Assembly (NCBI GenBank): GCA_035635855.1
Contig: DASQAF010000009.1
Span: forward strand, 434,001 to 498,000
Length of the DNA: 64,000 nucleotides
Origin: UBA11740 sp035635855
GTDB lineage: Bacteria > Acidobacteriota > Blastocatellia > Pyrinomonadales > Pyrinomonadaceae
Reading direction: 5' to 3'
Below are positions 51,414-59,793 of this stretch, in pieces. The translations under genes were made by a program, and so were the position numbers. The notes beneath the pieces were generated by a model. That model saw nothing but the letters and a program-made list of their open reading frames with translations, ran no database searches and had not been told where the DNA came from. Within the stretch, counting starts at the first letter, position 1; the number at the start of each line of letters is the position of its first letter.

Positions 51414-53891
51414 TTATCGCTCGCGCGCGATCATCGGTGGCTGGTCCGGTTCGGGCTCAGGTGGCCGGCGCCGGGTAAGCTCTTCGGGAACAGGTGGCGG
51501 CGGATTGGCGACCAGCTTCTCCAGCGCCGCGTCCACGACTTCGTTGATGCGGGTGACGGGAACGATCTCGAGTTCGCGGCGCACGTCTTCGGGAATGTCT
51601 TCCAGGTCGGATTCGTTGCGCGCGGGCAGAATGATTCGATGAATGCCGGCCCGATGCGCGGCCAGGACCTTGTCCTTGATCCCGCCGACGGGAAACACCA
51701 ACCCTGAAAGTGTAATCTCGCCGGTCATCGCCGTGTCGGGACGCACGCGGCGGCCGGTATAGAGCGAAGCCAGGGCCGCGGTGATAGTTACGCCGGCCGA
51801 GGGGCCGTCTTTCGGAATCGCCCCCGCGGGCACGTGCAAGTGCACGCCATAACTCTTGAACATCTCCGGACTGATCCCGAATTCATCCGCGTGCGACCAC
51901 AGATATGAACGCGCGGCCCGCGCCGACTCTTGCATGACTTCGCCGAGTTGTCCCGTGATCGTCAAACCGCTGCCGCCGGGCAATAGCGTGGCTTCGATGA
52001 ACAGAATCTCACCACCCATTTCAGTCCAGGCCATGCCGGTGGCCACGCCAGCCGGCAATTCCTTGCGCGCTTCTTCGAGATAGAAACGCGGCGAGCCCAG
52101 GTAATCGTGAACGTCGCCTGCGTCCAGGACGATATTTTCAGTTTCGCCCTGCGCGATTTTGAGCGCGACTTTGCGGGCCACACGGCCGATGTTGCGCTCG
52201 AGCTGGCGCACGCCGGCTTCGCGCGTATAGCGGGCGGCAATCAGTTTAAGTGCATCGTCGGTGAACTGAAGCTGCGCCGGGGTCAGACCATTCTCGCGCA
52301 CCTGCCGCGGCACCAGATACTGTTTGGCGATTTGCAGCTTCTCACGATCGCTGTAACCGGAAAGCTGAATCACCTCCATCCGATCGCGTAGCGGCGGTGG
52401 GATCGGCCCGAGCTGGTTCGCCGTGCCAATAAAGAAAACTTTCGAAAGATCGAACGGCAGATCGAGATAGTGATCCGTGAAGGTGCTGTTCTGTTCGGGG
52501 TCTAAGATTTCCAATAGCGCCGCCGACGGGTCGCCGCGATAATCTGCACCCAGCTTATCGATCTCGTCGAGCATCAGTACCGGATTATTTACTCCAGCGC
52601 GCCGAATCGATTGAATGATGCGTCCCGGCATCGCGCCCACATAGGTGCGCCGGTGTCCGCGCAGCTCGGCTTCGTCGCGGATCCCGCCCAGGCTGATGCG
52701 CTCAAAGTGCCGGCTCATGGCGCGCGCAATTGAACGTCCCAGTGAAGTCTTACCCACTCCGGGGGCTCCCACAAAACATAGAATCGGGCTCTTTGAATCC
52801 GCCCGCAGCTTCCTCACCGCCAGAAATTCCAGGATGCGTTCCTTAACGTCTTCGAGCCCGAAGTGATCTTCGTCCAGCACCTTTCGCGCTTCATTCAAAT
52901 CAAGCCGATCCTCGGAAGATTTCTTCCACGGCAGCTCGAGAATGAAATCCAGATAAGTGCGGATGACGTGATAGTCGGGCGCCATCGAGGGCAACTTTTC
53001 CATCCGGCTCAACTCGCGGTCGGCTTCTTTGCGAACTTCGTCGGGCAGATCCGCCTTCTCCAGGCGCTCGCGCAGTTGTGACGCCTCGGCCTCTTCGCCG
53101 CTTTCGCCCTCGCCCAACTCTTTCTGAATCGCGCGCATCTGCTGGCGCAGCACATAGTCACGCTGCGCTTTGTCCATCTCGGTCTGGGCTTCGCTGGCAA
53201 TCTTGGAACGCAGGCGGATGATTTCGACTTCGCGCGCTAGAAAATCATGGGCCAGGTGCATTAGCTCGTCCACCGAATTGGCTTCGAGCATCTGCTGTTC
53301 TTTCTCAACGCCCAGACTCAGGATCGAGCCCAGAAAATATGCCAGCCTTACCGGATCGTCCGCGGCCAGCACAACCATGCGAACTTCCGGCGGCACTTGC
53401 GGCAGATAAGCGAGCGCTTGCTGAATCAGGGCCTGAACGTTGCGTTTGGCAGCTTCGACTTCCTCTTTGTTTTTTACTTCGAGCTCGGGAAGAATCTGCA
53501 CCCGCGCCCGCAAAAACGGCGTTTCCTGTACCCATTCCAGAACGCGAATTCGATCAGTGCCCTGGACAATCAGATGCAGCGTTTCTTCGAGGCGCTCCAT
53601 CCGCTTGATCATTACCAGGGTGCCAATCTCAAACAGCTCTGACGGTTTCGCATCCTGATCGCTGATGTGATCAGGCCGCACGCTGATACAGGCGAGCAGT
53701 TTTTCTTCGCTGGAAAGAGCAGCCTCGACCGCCGCTATCGAAGCGGGCCGGCCGGCTGCCAGCGGCACCATAGTTTCCGGAAACAGCGTGGTGTTCTGCA
53801 GCGGCAGAACCGGAATCTCAAACGGCACGCCTTCGGGTTTAGTGTTGGCGGGCGGCGCTTCCGGGTCAGGACTTGTTTTTTCTTCAACCAT
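51414..53891 (-). CDS. lon: ATP-dependent protease La
   Basis: An 825-aa cytoplasmic AAA+ protease degrading unfolded and regulatory proteins. The N-terminal LON substrate domain (about 20-215, IPVLPLQNTTLFPE), coiled-coil linker, AAA+ domain (Walker A GAPGVGKTS near 374, Walker B VLMLDEIDKL) and the protease domain are complete. The catalytic dyad is Ser about 698 (PKDGPSAG) and Lys about 741 (IKDKVLAA). A Pro-rich tail of about 25 residues (PPPPVPEELTRRRPPEPEP) is extra. It lies 45 bases after the Hsp20 gene on the same strand, a sensible proteostasis pair. Confidence 0.97.
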   Translation of the reverse strand: MVEEKTSPDPEAPPANTKPEGVPFEIPVLPLQNTTLFPETMVPLAAGRPASIAAVEAALSSEEKLLACISVRPDHISDQDAKPSELFEIGTLVMIKRMERLEETLHLIVQGTDRIRVLEWVQETPFLRARVQILPELEVKNKEEVEAAKRNVQALIQQALAYLPQVPPEVRMVVLAADDPVRLAYFLGSILSLGVEKEQQMLEANSVDELMHLAHDFLAREVEIIRLRSKIASEAQTEMDKAQRDYVLRQQMRAIQKELGEGESGEEAEASQLRERLEKADLPDEVRKEADRELSRMEKLPSMAPDYHVIRTYLDFILELPWKKSSEDRLDLNEARKVLDEDHFGLEDVKERILEFLAVRKLRADSKSPILCFVGAPGVGKTSLGRSIARAMSRHFERISLGGIRDEAELRGHRRTYVGAMPGRIIQSIRRAGVNNPVLMLDEIDKLGADYRGDPSAALLEILDPEQNSTFTDHYLDLPFDLSKVFFIGTANQLGPIPPPLRDRMEVIQLSGYSDREKLQIAKQYLVPRQVRENGLTPAQLQFTDDALKLIAARYTREAGVRQLERNIGRVARKVALKIAQGETENIVLDAGDVHDYLGSPRFYLEEARKELPAGVATGMAWTEMGGEILFIEATLLPGGSGLTITGQLGEVMQESARAARSYLWSHADEFGISPEMFKSYGVHLHVPAGAIPKDGPSAGVTITAALASLYTGRRVRPDTAMTGEITLSGLVFPVGGIKDKVLAAHRAGIHRIILPARNESDLEDIPEDVRRELEIVPVTRINEVVDAALEKLVANPPPPVPEELTRRRPPEPEPDQPPMIARER

Positions 53892-53936
53892 TAGTTCAAG
53901 AATGAAAGCCTACAAAATATTTGGCTTGTTCGATGG

Positions 53937-54338
53937 TTATTTGGAGCCGGCGGCTCGGGCCTTGCTCGAGTTCTCGGCTTCCTCCTGCAGCCGCAGGATC
54001 AAAAGACCGTCATGATAATCGCGCGCGATCGACGCGTGCTCGATAGAGCGGGGAAACTGAATCATCTTTTCAAAGCGGCTGTACGTAATCTCGAGTTGAT
54101 AATGAGAGACTCCCTCGCCGCAGATGCCGTCGCGGCGCGAGCCACTAATGCGCAACACGCGCCCGTCAATCGTGATGTTGATGTCCGCAGGCCTAATGCC
54201 CGCGAGGTCGACTTTCACGATCCAACCGTCGCTCGTGCGATAGACATCAGCCGCCGGACACCACAAGCGTCCCGAAGGGCGCTTTTCGCGCGAGTTGCCA
54301 ATTGACCGAAAATAACGCTCAAACGATTCGCCGGACAT
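53937..54338 (-). CDS. Hsp20/alpha-crystallin small heat-shock protein
   Basis: A 133-aa holdase chaperone. The alpha-crystallin domain (about 28-122) includes IVKVDLAGIRPADINITIDGRVLRISGSRR and the late HDGLLILRLQ, matching the conserved A-x3-G-L-type strand. A short N-terminal arm and Gln/Glu-rich tail are usual. It is upstream of lon by 45 bases and most likely co-transcribed with it, giving a chaperone-protease pair. It follows a double-hairpin repeat. Confidence 0.9.
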   Translation of the reverse strand: MSGESFERYFRSIGNSREKRPSGRLWCPAADVYRTSDGWIVKVDLAGIRPADINITIDGRVLRISGSRRDGICGEGVSHYQLEITYSRFEKMIQFPRSIEHASIARDYHDGLLILRLQEEAENSSKARAAGSK

Positions 54339-54426
54339 AGCTACTCCGTTCAGAAATCATTCAGGGGTTTTCAGGGAAAATCGAATACTTGAATTATAAG
54401 ACTTTCGCGCGCGAATGTCAGGCAAG

Positions 54427-54474
54427 GTAGCGCAAATTGCTAATTTGCGCTCGCAAGTTAACAACTTGCGCTAC
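54427..54474. repeat. Double-hairpin element GCGCAAG/GCAAATT, copy 2
   Basis: CGCAAATTGCTAATTTGCG and CGCAAGTTAACAACTTGCG are adjacent hairpins; the reverse complement matches 42569-42620 closely. Its last bases include the stop codon of the ferredoxin gene (54471-54473). Confidence 0.7.
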
Positions 54475-54704
54475 TTCCCATCACTCCCAATCGCTTCGAC
54501 CGGACAGCAGGCCAGCGCTTCTTCGCACGCGGCCCGTTCGGTTTCATTCTCAGGCTGTTTACTGACAAAGGAATAGGCGTGTTTGAAAGAGCGCAGGAAA
54601 TTTCCCGGAGCGAGGTCACGACAGACGTCGCAGTCAATGCAAGTACTGTCGACGTAGAAGGGGCCGGAAACGTTCTCTTTAACTTTGTCGTTTGGGTCGG
54701 GCAC
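54471..54704 (-). CDS. Single-cluster ferredoxin
   Basis: A 77-aa electron carrier. CIDCDVC (Cys22, 25 and 28) and CCPVEAIG near the C-terminus give one [4Fe-4S] or [3Fe-4S] cluster of the type seen in short monocluster ferredoxins. YVDSTCIDCDVCRDLAPGNF is typical of the Fer4_15-type group. Its redox partner is not evident. The stop is inside a double-hairpin repeat, and another repeat lies just upstream of its start. Confidence 0.88.
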   Translation of the reverse strand: MPDPNDKVKENVSGPFYVDSTCIDCDVCRDLAPGNFLRSFKHAYSFVSKQPENETERAACEEALACCPVEAIGSDGK

Positions 54705-54705
54705 A

Positions 54706-54740
54706 GAGTCCGCAGATTACGCAGATTTCACAAATTAGAC
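54706..54740. repeat. ATCCGCAGATTAC-type repeat, half element
   Basis: GTCCGCAGATTACGCAGATT and following bases match the left arms of 50561, 55424 and 59134. The inverted partner is absent; it lies two bases upstream of the ferredoxin start. Confidence 0.6.
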
Positions 54741-54805
54741 AACGCCGCAGAGGAGGCGGAGAAAGACCGATCGTCTGGGTCAGGCAATGCGGACGCTTTC
54801 CGAAT

Positions 54806-55408
54806 CTATCTACCAGGACGATGCAAAACTAACCAAGCGGCAGTAGCAGCCTGTTTCTCATCGGCTCGCCATGGAGGAGCCACGGTATGTCTTAAGTCAT
54901 TCAGCTTACGCTTTACGACGTTGCTTTGGGCGCCGAGCTCGGTTGCGGCAATTTGATCGAGTTCTCGATCCGAGAACGTTCGTTTCTTTAATCCGTTTGC
55001 GTCGGCTGCGAGATCAAGCACACGACGGAACAAAACGCCCTCGGCCGCGTGTGCTCTGATGTGGTAGTTACCGATTCGTGCGAGATCCCGATCCCTTGCA
55101 CCGACGATTCCCACTCCCGACACTTTCATTCCCTGCGAATGCAATTCCTTAATCAAACGTGTCAGGGCCTTTCGGGCTATCGCCTCGATCGCGACGGCCG
55201 ATTTTCGCACCGCCCTCTGACTTTCTTCCCAGGGTAGATCCATTACCTCATGATAAGGCTGGGCAGTTGCGGGTATCTTCGGATCGGCCAGACGAATTTC
55301 CAACTTTGTTAAGACCAGCGGCGCCTCAGTCGTTCCACCCAACACGACGGCGATCGCGCGGGCCGTCTTTGCGCGGAGGCCGATGCTGACGATGTTCGAT
55401 TTCTTCAT
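54806..55408 (-). CDS. Hypothetical conserved protein with RNase-H-like start
   Basis: A 200-aa protein without a named family. The N-terminus (IVSIGLRAKTARAIAVVLGG) looks like the first two strands of an RNase-H/actin-like fold, followed by a helical region (AVAIEAIARKALTRLIKELHSQG) and a third strand (KVSGVGIVGA). Possible catalytic Asp residues are not obvious. It starts next to a repeat and stands alone. No function assigned. Confidence 0.55.
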   Translation of the reverse strand: MKKSNIVSIGLRAKTARAIAVVLGGTTEAPLVLTKLEIRLADPKIPATAQPYHEVMDLPWEESQRAVRKSAVAIEAIARKALTRLIKELHSQGMKVSGVGIVGARDRDLARIGNYHIRAHAAEGVLFRRVLDLAADANGLKKRTFSDRELDQIAATELGAQSNVVKRKLNDLRHTVAPPWRADEKQAATAAWLVLHRPGR

Positions 55409-55423
55409 GCGTGCAGAAAAGCA

Positions 55424-55550
55424 ATCCGCAGATTACGCAGATTTCACAGATTAGACAAACCCGCAAAGGAGGTAGAAAAAGAGGACGTGTTGACCCGACT
55501 CTACCATGTTGTCTCAACACTAATCGGTGTAATCTGCGTAATCTGTGGAT
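55424..55550. repeat. ATCCGCAGATTAC-type inverted repeat, copy 4
   Basis: ATCCGCAGATTACGCAGATT plus flanks on the left and TAATCTGCGTAATCTGTGGAT on the right, about 65 bases apart. It lies between fumC and the hypothetical gene. Confidence 0.7.
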
Positions 55551-55558
55551 GAAATGGA

Positions 55559-56974
55559 TTAAGGATGAGTCATCTCTTCCGGCTTGACCAGTTCGTCGAA
55601 CTTCTCGCCGGTCAACAAGCCAAGTTCGATTGCCGACTCGCGCAGCGAGATTTTCTTCTTGTGCGCGTGCTTGGCAATCTTCGCCGCATTGTCATAGCCG
55701 ATGTGCGGATTCAAAGCCGTGACCAGCATCAACGAATCGCGTAAATGATAGTCAATCTGTTCGCGATCGATCGTCATGCCCGCAATGCAGTACTCAACAA
55801 AGCCATGACAGGAATCGTGCAACAGACGAATCGAATGCAGCAGATTGTGAATCATCACCGGCTTGAAGACGTTCAATTCGAAATTTCCCTGCGAGCCGGC
55901 AAAGCCAATCGCCGCGTCGTTGCCCAACACCTGCACCGCTACCATCGTCACGGCCTCGCTCTGCGTCGGGTTAACTTTACCGGGCATGATCGATGAGCCG
56001 GGTTCGTTCTCAGGAATTATCAATTCGCCCAGGCCGCAGCGCGGACCCGATGCCAGCCAGCGAATGTCGTTGGCAATCTTCATCAGCGAAGCAGCCAGCG
56101 TTTTCAAGCCGCCGCTACAGAAAACAATTTCATCGTGAGCGGAAAGCGCGGCGAACTTATTGGGATGAGATTTGAAAGGTAAGCCGGTTAGTTCGGCAAT
56201 CTTTTTCGCCGCGCGTTCGCCAAACTCCGGGTGCGCATTCAGACCCGTCCCCACCGCCGTGCCGCCAATCGCCAGATCGTAGAGCCCCGGCAGCGTGGCT
56301 TTCATCCGCTCGATATCGCGTCCCAGCAAACTCGACCAACCTGACATTTCCTGGCCCACCGTGAGAGGTGTGGCGTCCTGAAGATGTGTGCGGCCGATCT
56401 TGACGACGTCTTTGAACTCTTCGGCTTTCGCATCGATCGCGCTCTTTACTTCCCGAACCCGCGGTATCAACTTATTCATCTGTTCGGCGGCGGCAATGTG
56501 CATCGCGGTCGGAAACGTATCGTTCGACGACTGTGACATGTTCACGTCGTCGTTGGGATGAATCGGTTTCTTGCTACCCAAAACGCCGCCGGCAATCTCA
56601 ATCGCCCGATTCGAGATCACTTCGTTGGCGTTCATGTTCGTCTGGGTGCCGCTGCCCGTCTGCCAAACGCGCAAAGGAAAATGATCGTCCAGCTTGCCTT
56701 CGATTACTTCGTCACAGGCAGCCGCGATCAGCTTTGCTTTATCAGCCGGCAGTTTGCCCAGATCATGATTAACCAGGGCGCAGGCTTTTTTCAGGATGCC
56801 GAAGCTCCGAATCATCTCGCGCGGCATGACGTCATAGCCAATATTGAAGTGCAGCAGAGAGCGCTGGGTCTGCGCTCCCCAATACTTGTCGGCGGGCACT
56901 TTGATCTCGCCCATCGAGTCGGTTTCAATGCGCGTGGCGATGTTTTGTTTTTGCTCGGATGATGCTTGTGACAT
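55559..56974 (-). CDS. fumC: Class II fumarate hydratase
   Basis: About 471 aa from Met at 56974 (a GTG at 57022 would add 16 residues). It converts fumarate and malate in the TCA cycle and needs no Fe-S cluster. The signature GSSIMPGKVNPTQ is the fumarase/aspartase loop; family blocks VWQTGSGTQTNMNANEVI, HPNDDVNMSQSSNDTFPTAM and GRTHLQDATPLTVGQE are all present, which selects fumarase within the superfamily. It stands downstream of the Ycf48-like gene on the same strand. Confidence 0.96.
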   Translation of the reverse strand: MSQASSEQKQNIATRIETDSMGEIKVPADKYWGAQTQRSLLHFNIGYDVMPREMIRSFGILKKACALVNHDLGKLPADKAKLIAAACDEVIEGKLDDHFPLRVWQTGSGTQTNMNANEVISNRAIEIAGGVLGSKKPIHPNDDVNMSQSSNDTFPTAMHIAAAEQMNKLIPRVREVKSAIDAKAEEFKDVVKIGRTHLQDATPLTVGQEMSGWSSLLGRDIERMKATLPGLYDLAIGGTAVGTGLNAHPEFGERAAKKIAELTGLPFKSHPNKFAALSAHDEIVFCSGGLKTLAASLMKIANDIRWLASGPRCGLGELIIPENEPGSSIMPGKVNPTQSEAVTMVAVQVLGNDAAIGFAGSQGNFELNVFKPVMIHNLLHSIRLLHDSCHGFVEYCIAGMTIDREQIDYHLRDSLMLVTALNPHIGYDNAAKIAKHAHKKKISLRESAIELGLLTGEKFDELVKPEEMTHP

Positions 56975-57044
56975 GAAGTTCGGGCCCTGAACTATTGTAC
57001 TCGATGATGGTGGTGGAATCACCAGAGTACTTGCGCGGAGGTCT

Positions 57045-59039
57045 TTAAGGTTTCACCGGCTTCTTGTCCCGGGGCACGGCGCGGGGAATGTCGTCTCCCG
57101 GATCGATTTGCTCGCCGCTGTCTTGCCCTTTTAATTTGGGCGCGCCACCACGAAGAGCAGGCGGGATCTTCGAGGTAGGAAACTTAACGGTCGCCAGAGC
57201 TTCAGTGCGTCGCAGGATGGCGCCGCCGCGACCGGCCACCCAGGCGTTGGCGCCGCCGTGATAAGCGACCGCAAACAGTGGCGAGCTCGTGATGGTCGGT
57301 TGTGTTTCCCAGGTCAGGCCGCCATCGCGAGTAACCAGCACCCGCCCCATGTCCCCGGCAATCATCACGTCATCGCGAGAGGCGACGGAGATCGCGAACA
57401 GGTTGGTCTTCGCATTACTCTCTTGATCTTTCCAGGTCAGCCCGCCGTTGTCAGTGCGCAGGATGATGCCTTTTTCGCCGACGGCATAACCGCGCCCGGC
57501 ATCGGCAAAGGCTACTGCGTAAAGCCACTCGCGCACATTGTGGACGACCTCTTTCCAGGTTTCACCGCCGTCTTCGGTCAGCAGGATGGTTCCGCTGGAA
57601 CCTACAGCCACACCGTGTTTCTCGTTAAGAAAGCGAACGTCTTCCAGCCAGGCCTGGGTCTTTGAAGGGACCTGGCGCCAGACATTGCCGCCGTCCTCGG
57701 TGAGCAGAATCGCGCCCCGCGCACCCACGGCCCAGCCACGCCTGGCTGAGACAAAACACACACCCAACAGTTCCTCACGGATGCCGGTGGTTTGCGGTGT
57801 CCAGACGATCCCGCCGTTAGCCGTATGCAGAATGGTTCCCTGTTCGCCGACGGCCCAACCGTTTCTTTCATCCGTGAAAGTGACCGCGTCCAGGCGCACC
57901 GTAGTCTTAGACGGCTGCACCGTCCAAAGTTTTCCGCCTGACCTGGTCGCCAGAACTTTTCCGCGCGCGCCGACGGCCCATCCGCGCGAGCCGTCAAGAA
58001 AGAAAATGTCCGACAGGTCGTCGCGCCCACCTTCGGTCAGGCGTTGCCAACCCATCCCGCTGTCGTCGGTACGCAGCACCAGGCCGTCGCCGCCGGCGGC
58101 CCAACCCAGGTTTTCGTCGGCAAAGTAAACCGTCACCAGACGCGGATTGGTTCTGACACTCGTCGGCAACCAAAGCTTTCCACCGTTCCCGGTGCTGAGT
58201 ACTAAACCGTTTCCGCCGGTGATCCAACCGTGCTTTTCGTCTGAAAAATAAACTGAGAGCAAATCGGCGGTCATCAGCGTGTCAACCGGTTCCCAGGATA
58301 GACCCGCGTCGTCGCTGGCGATGACCCGGCCGCCATAGCCCACGGCGATCGCTCGTTTGGGGGAAGTGAAAGTCACACCCGTAAATGGCAGCGGCCCGAG
58401 GCGCACGGCTTCCTTCCAATGACGTCCGCCATCAATAGTTCGCAGCAAGATCCCGTGGTCGCCGGCGGCGAGTCCGATGTTCTTATTGTTAAATGAAACT
58501 GAATACAAATGGACGCGGGCCGAACTCTTTTGCAAAGTCCAGGTGAGCCCGCCGTCGGTTGTCGTGATGATGCTGCCGTAAGTTCCCACGGCCCAACCGC
58601 GAGCCGGATTATCAGAGGCGAAGGTAATTGCGTAGAGATGATCCTTTGTCGGCGTGCGAATCTCAGTCCATTTGTCTCCAGCGTTTTTCGTAGTCAGCAC
58701 CAAACCGCGGGCGCCCACGACCACCGCTCGCTGCCGGTCGAAAACGTAGAGACCATTGAGCGCCACGACCGTCCGCGTGTGCTGGCTCTCCCACTGAAAC
58801 CCGCCGTCTGACGTGTAAAGTATTACGCTGTCCGATCCGACCGCCCAACCATGACGCTTGTCGTCCGCGAAACGAATCGCGCTGATCGCATTCCCTTGCG
58901 GCAGAGGGTTCTGCCACTCCCAGCCCCGGTCCGGAGACTGGGCCAGGATCGGCGCGACGCCGGTCAGAAGAACTAAAAAGGCCAGGCACAGATAGAACCG
59001 CCTGCCTCGTCCGCTTGGTATTGAAGACTGTGGTAACAC
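57045..59039 (-). CDS. Ycf48-like secreted beta-propeller protein
   Basis: A 664-aa exported protein. A signal peptide (about 1-33, ending PILAQ) is followed by many copies of a GWAVGxxGxIL-T-DGG-xW repeat, each about 40-45 residues, as in Ycf48/HCF136 and other BNR-type propellers. In photosynthetic organisms Ycf48 assists photosystem II; in heterotrophs such proteins are of unknown role and may bind proteins or glycans. A Pro/Lys-rich tail (PRAVPRDKKPVKP) ends it. It is followed by fumC after about 70 bases. Confidence 0.85.
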   Translation of the reverse strand: MLPQSSIPSGRGRRFYLCLAFLVLLTGVAPILAQSPDRGWEWQNPLPQGNAISAIRFADDKRHGWAVGSDSVILYTSDGGFQWESQHTRTVVALNGLYVFDRQRAVVVGARGLVLTTKNAGDKWTEIRTPTKDHLYAITFASDNPARGWAVGTYGSIITTTDGGLTWTLQKSSARVHLYSVSFNNKNIGLAAGDHGILLRTIDGGRHWKEAVRLGPLPFTGVTFTSPKRAIAVGYGGRVIASDDAGLSWEPVDTLMTADLLSVYFSDEKHGWITGGNGLVLSTGNGGKLWLPTSVRTNPRLVTVYFADENLGWAAGGDGLVLRTDDSGMGWQRLTEGGRDDLSDIFFLDGSRGWAVGARGKVLATRSGGKLWTVQPSKTTVRLDAVTFTDERNGWAVGEQGTILHTANGGIVWTPQTTGIREELLGVCFVSARRGWAVGARGAILLTEDGGNVWRQVPSKTQAWLEDVRFLNEKHGVAVGSSGTILLTEDGGETWKEVVHNVREWLYAVAFADAGRGYAVGEKGIILRTDNGGLTWKDQESNAKTNLFAISVASRDDVMIAGDMGRVLVTRDGGLTWETQPTITSSPLFAVAYHGGANAWVAGRGGAILRRTEALATVKFPTSKIPPALRGGAPKLKGQDSGEQIDPGDDIPRAVPRDKKPVKP

Positions 59040-59133
59040 GTACTTTCGCCTGAGAAGGATGTCCTGGGGTTTCCGTAGTGAGGATTATAGTTTCGTAACG
59101 GCCGGAAAGCGAGAGTGCGCTGTGATAGAACCC

Positions 59134-59250
59134 GAGTCCGCAGATTACGCAGATTAGCGCAATTCAGAAAAAGGAGGACGCGGAGGCCGGTAGTTGAGGT
59201 CTTGTCCTCAATCTGATTGTTTGAAAGTAAATCGGCGAAATCTGCGGATT
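59134..59250. repeat. ATCCGCAGATTAC-type inverted repeat, copy 5
   Basis: GTCCGCAGATTACGCAGATT on the left and AATCGGCGAAATCTGCGGAT on the right, in the gap between the RNase H stop and the Ycf48-like start. The inner 70 bases are unrelated to other copies. Confidence 0.65.
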
Positions 59251-59259
59251 GAGCAAGCC

Positions 59260-59784
59260 TCAAAACAATTCCGGATCGGTCGACGCCTCTTCGTCTTCAG
59301 GCTCGATCACGCCAACTCTGTCCACCGCGTCTTGCAGCACCGCGGGTTCGACGTGACCGAGGGCGGCAATCTTGCGCGCGGCGCGGTCGGCGGCTTCCTG
59401 AATCACGTGACCGACGTGACCCTGCGACCAATGCCATTCAATCGTGTGCCTGTCGGTCGCTTCGTCCAGCCGCTTCCACCATTCATGATTTGTCTTGCGG
59501 CGAAACTTCCCTTTCATCGTTTCGATGACATAGCGCGAGTCTGTGAAGACTCGCACCCGGCAAGGTTCTTTTAGCGCTTCCAGGCCGAGCGCCGCCGCCA
59601 CAATCTCAGCCTGCTGATTGGTCGCTTTGCCAAGATAAGCCCCAAATGCCCGCCACAACCCCTGATAACCAAGCAGAGCCACCGCCGCGGCGCGCGCTTC
59701 GTCGCGACCGTTGCCAAGGCTCGAGCCGTCACAAAAGATGGTGACCAGTTTGACGGGTCTGCGGTTGGGATTGTTATCGCTCAC
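59260..59784 (-). CDS. rnhA: Ribonuclease HI-type protein
   Basis: A 174-aa nuclease cleaving RNA in RNA-DNA hybrids. The acidic set is visible: Asp in IFCDGSSLGN, Glu in NQQAEIVAAALGLEAL, Asp in VFTDSRYVIE and Asp in EAADRAARK, with SQGHVGH carrying the usual His. A long acidic tail (about 145-174, EPEDEEASTDPELF) is extra. It begins nine bases after the TPR gene, so they are probably co-transcribed. The gene symbol is assigned by family. Confidence 0.88.
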   Translation of the reverse strand: MSDNNPNRRPVKLVTIFCDGSSLGNGRDEARAAAVALLGYQGLWRAFGAYLGKATNQQAEIVAAALGLEALKEPCRVRVFTDSRYVIETMKGKFRRKTNHEWWKRLDEATDRHTIEWHWSQGHVGHVIQEAADRAARKIAALGHVEPAVLQDAVDRVGVIEPEDEEASTDPELF

Positions 59785-59793
59785 GGCACCACC

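Noticed and set aside
53339..53658. Several plus-strand open frames opposite lon
   Set aside because: They are antisense shadows of the conserved Lon coding sequence.
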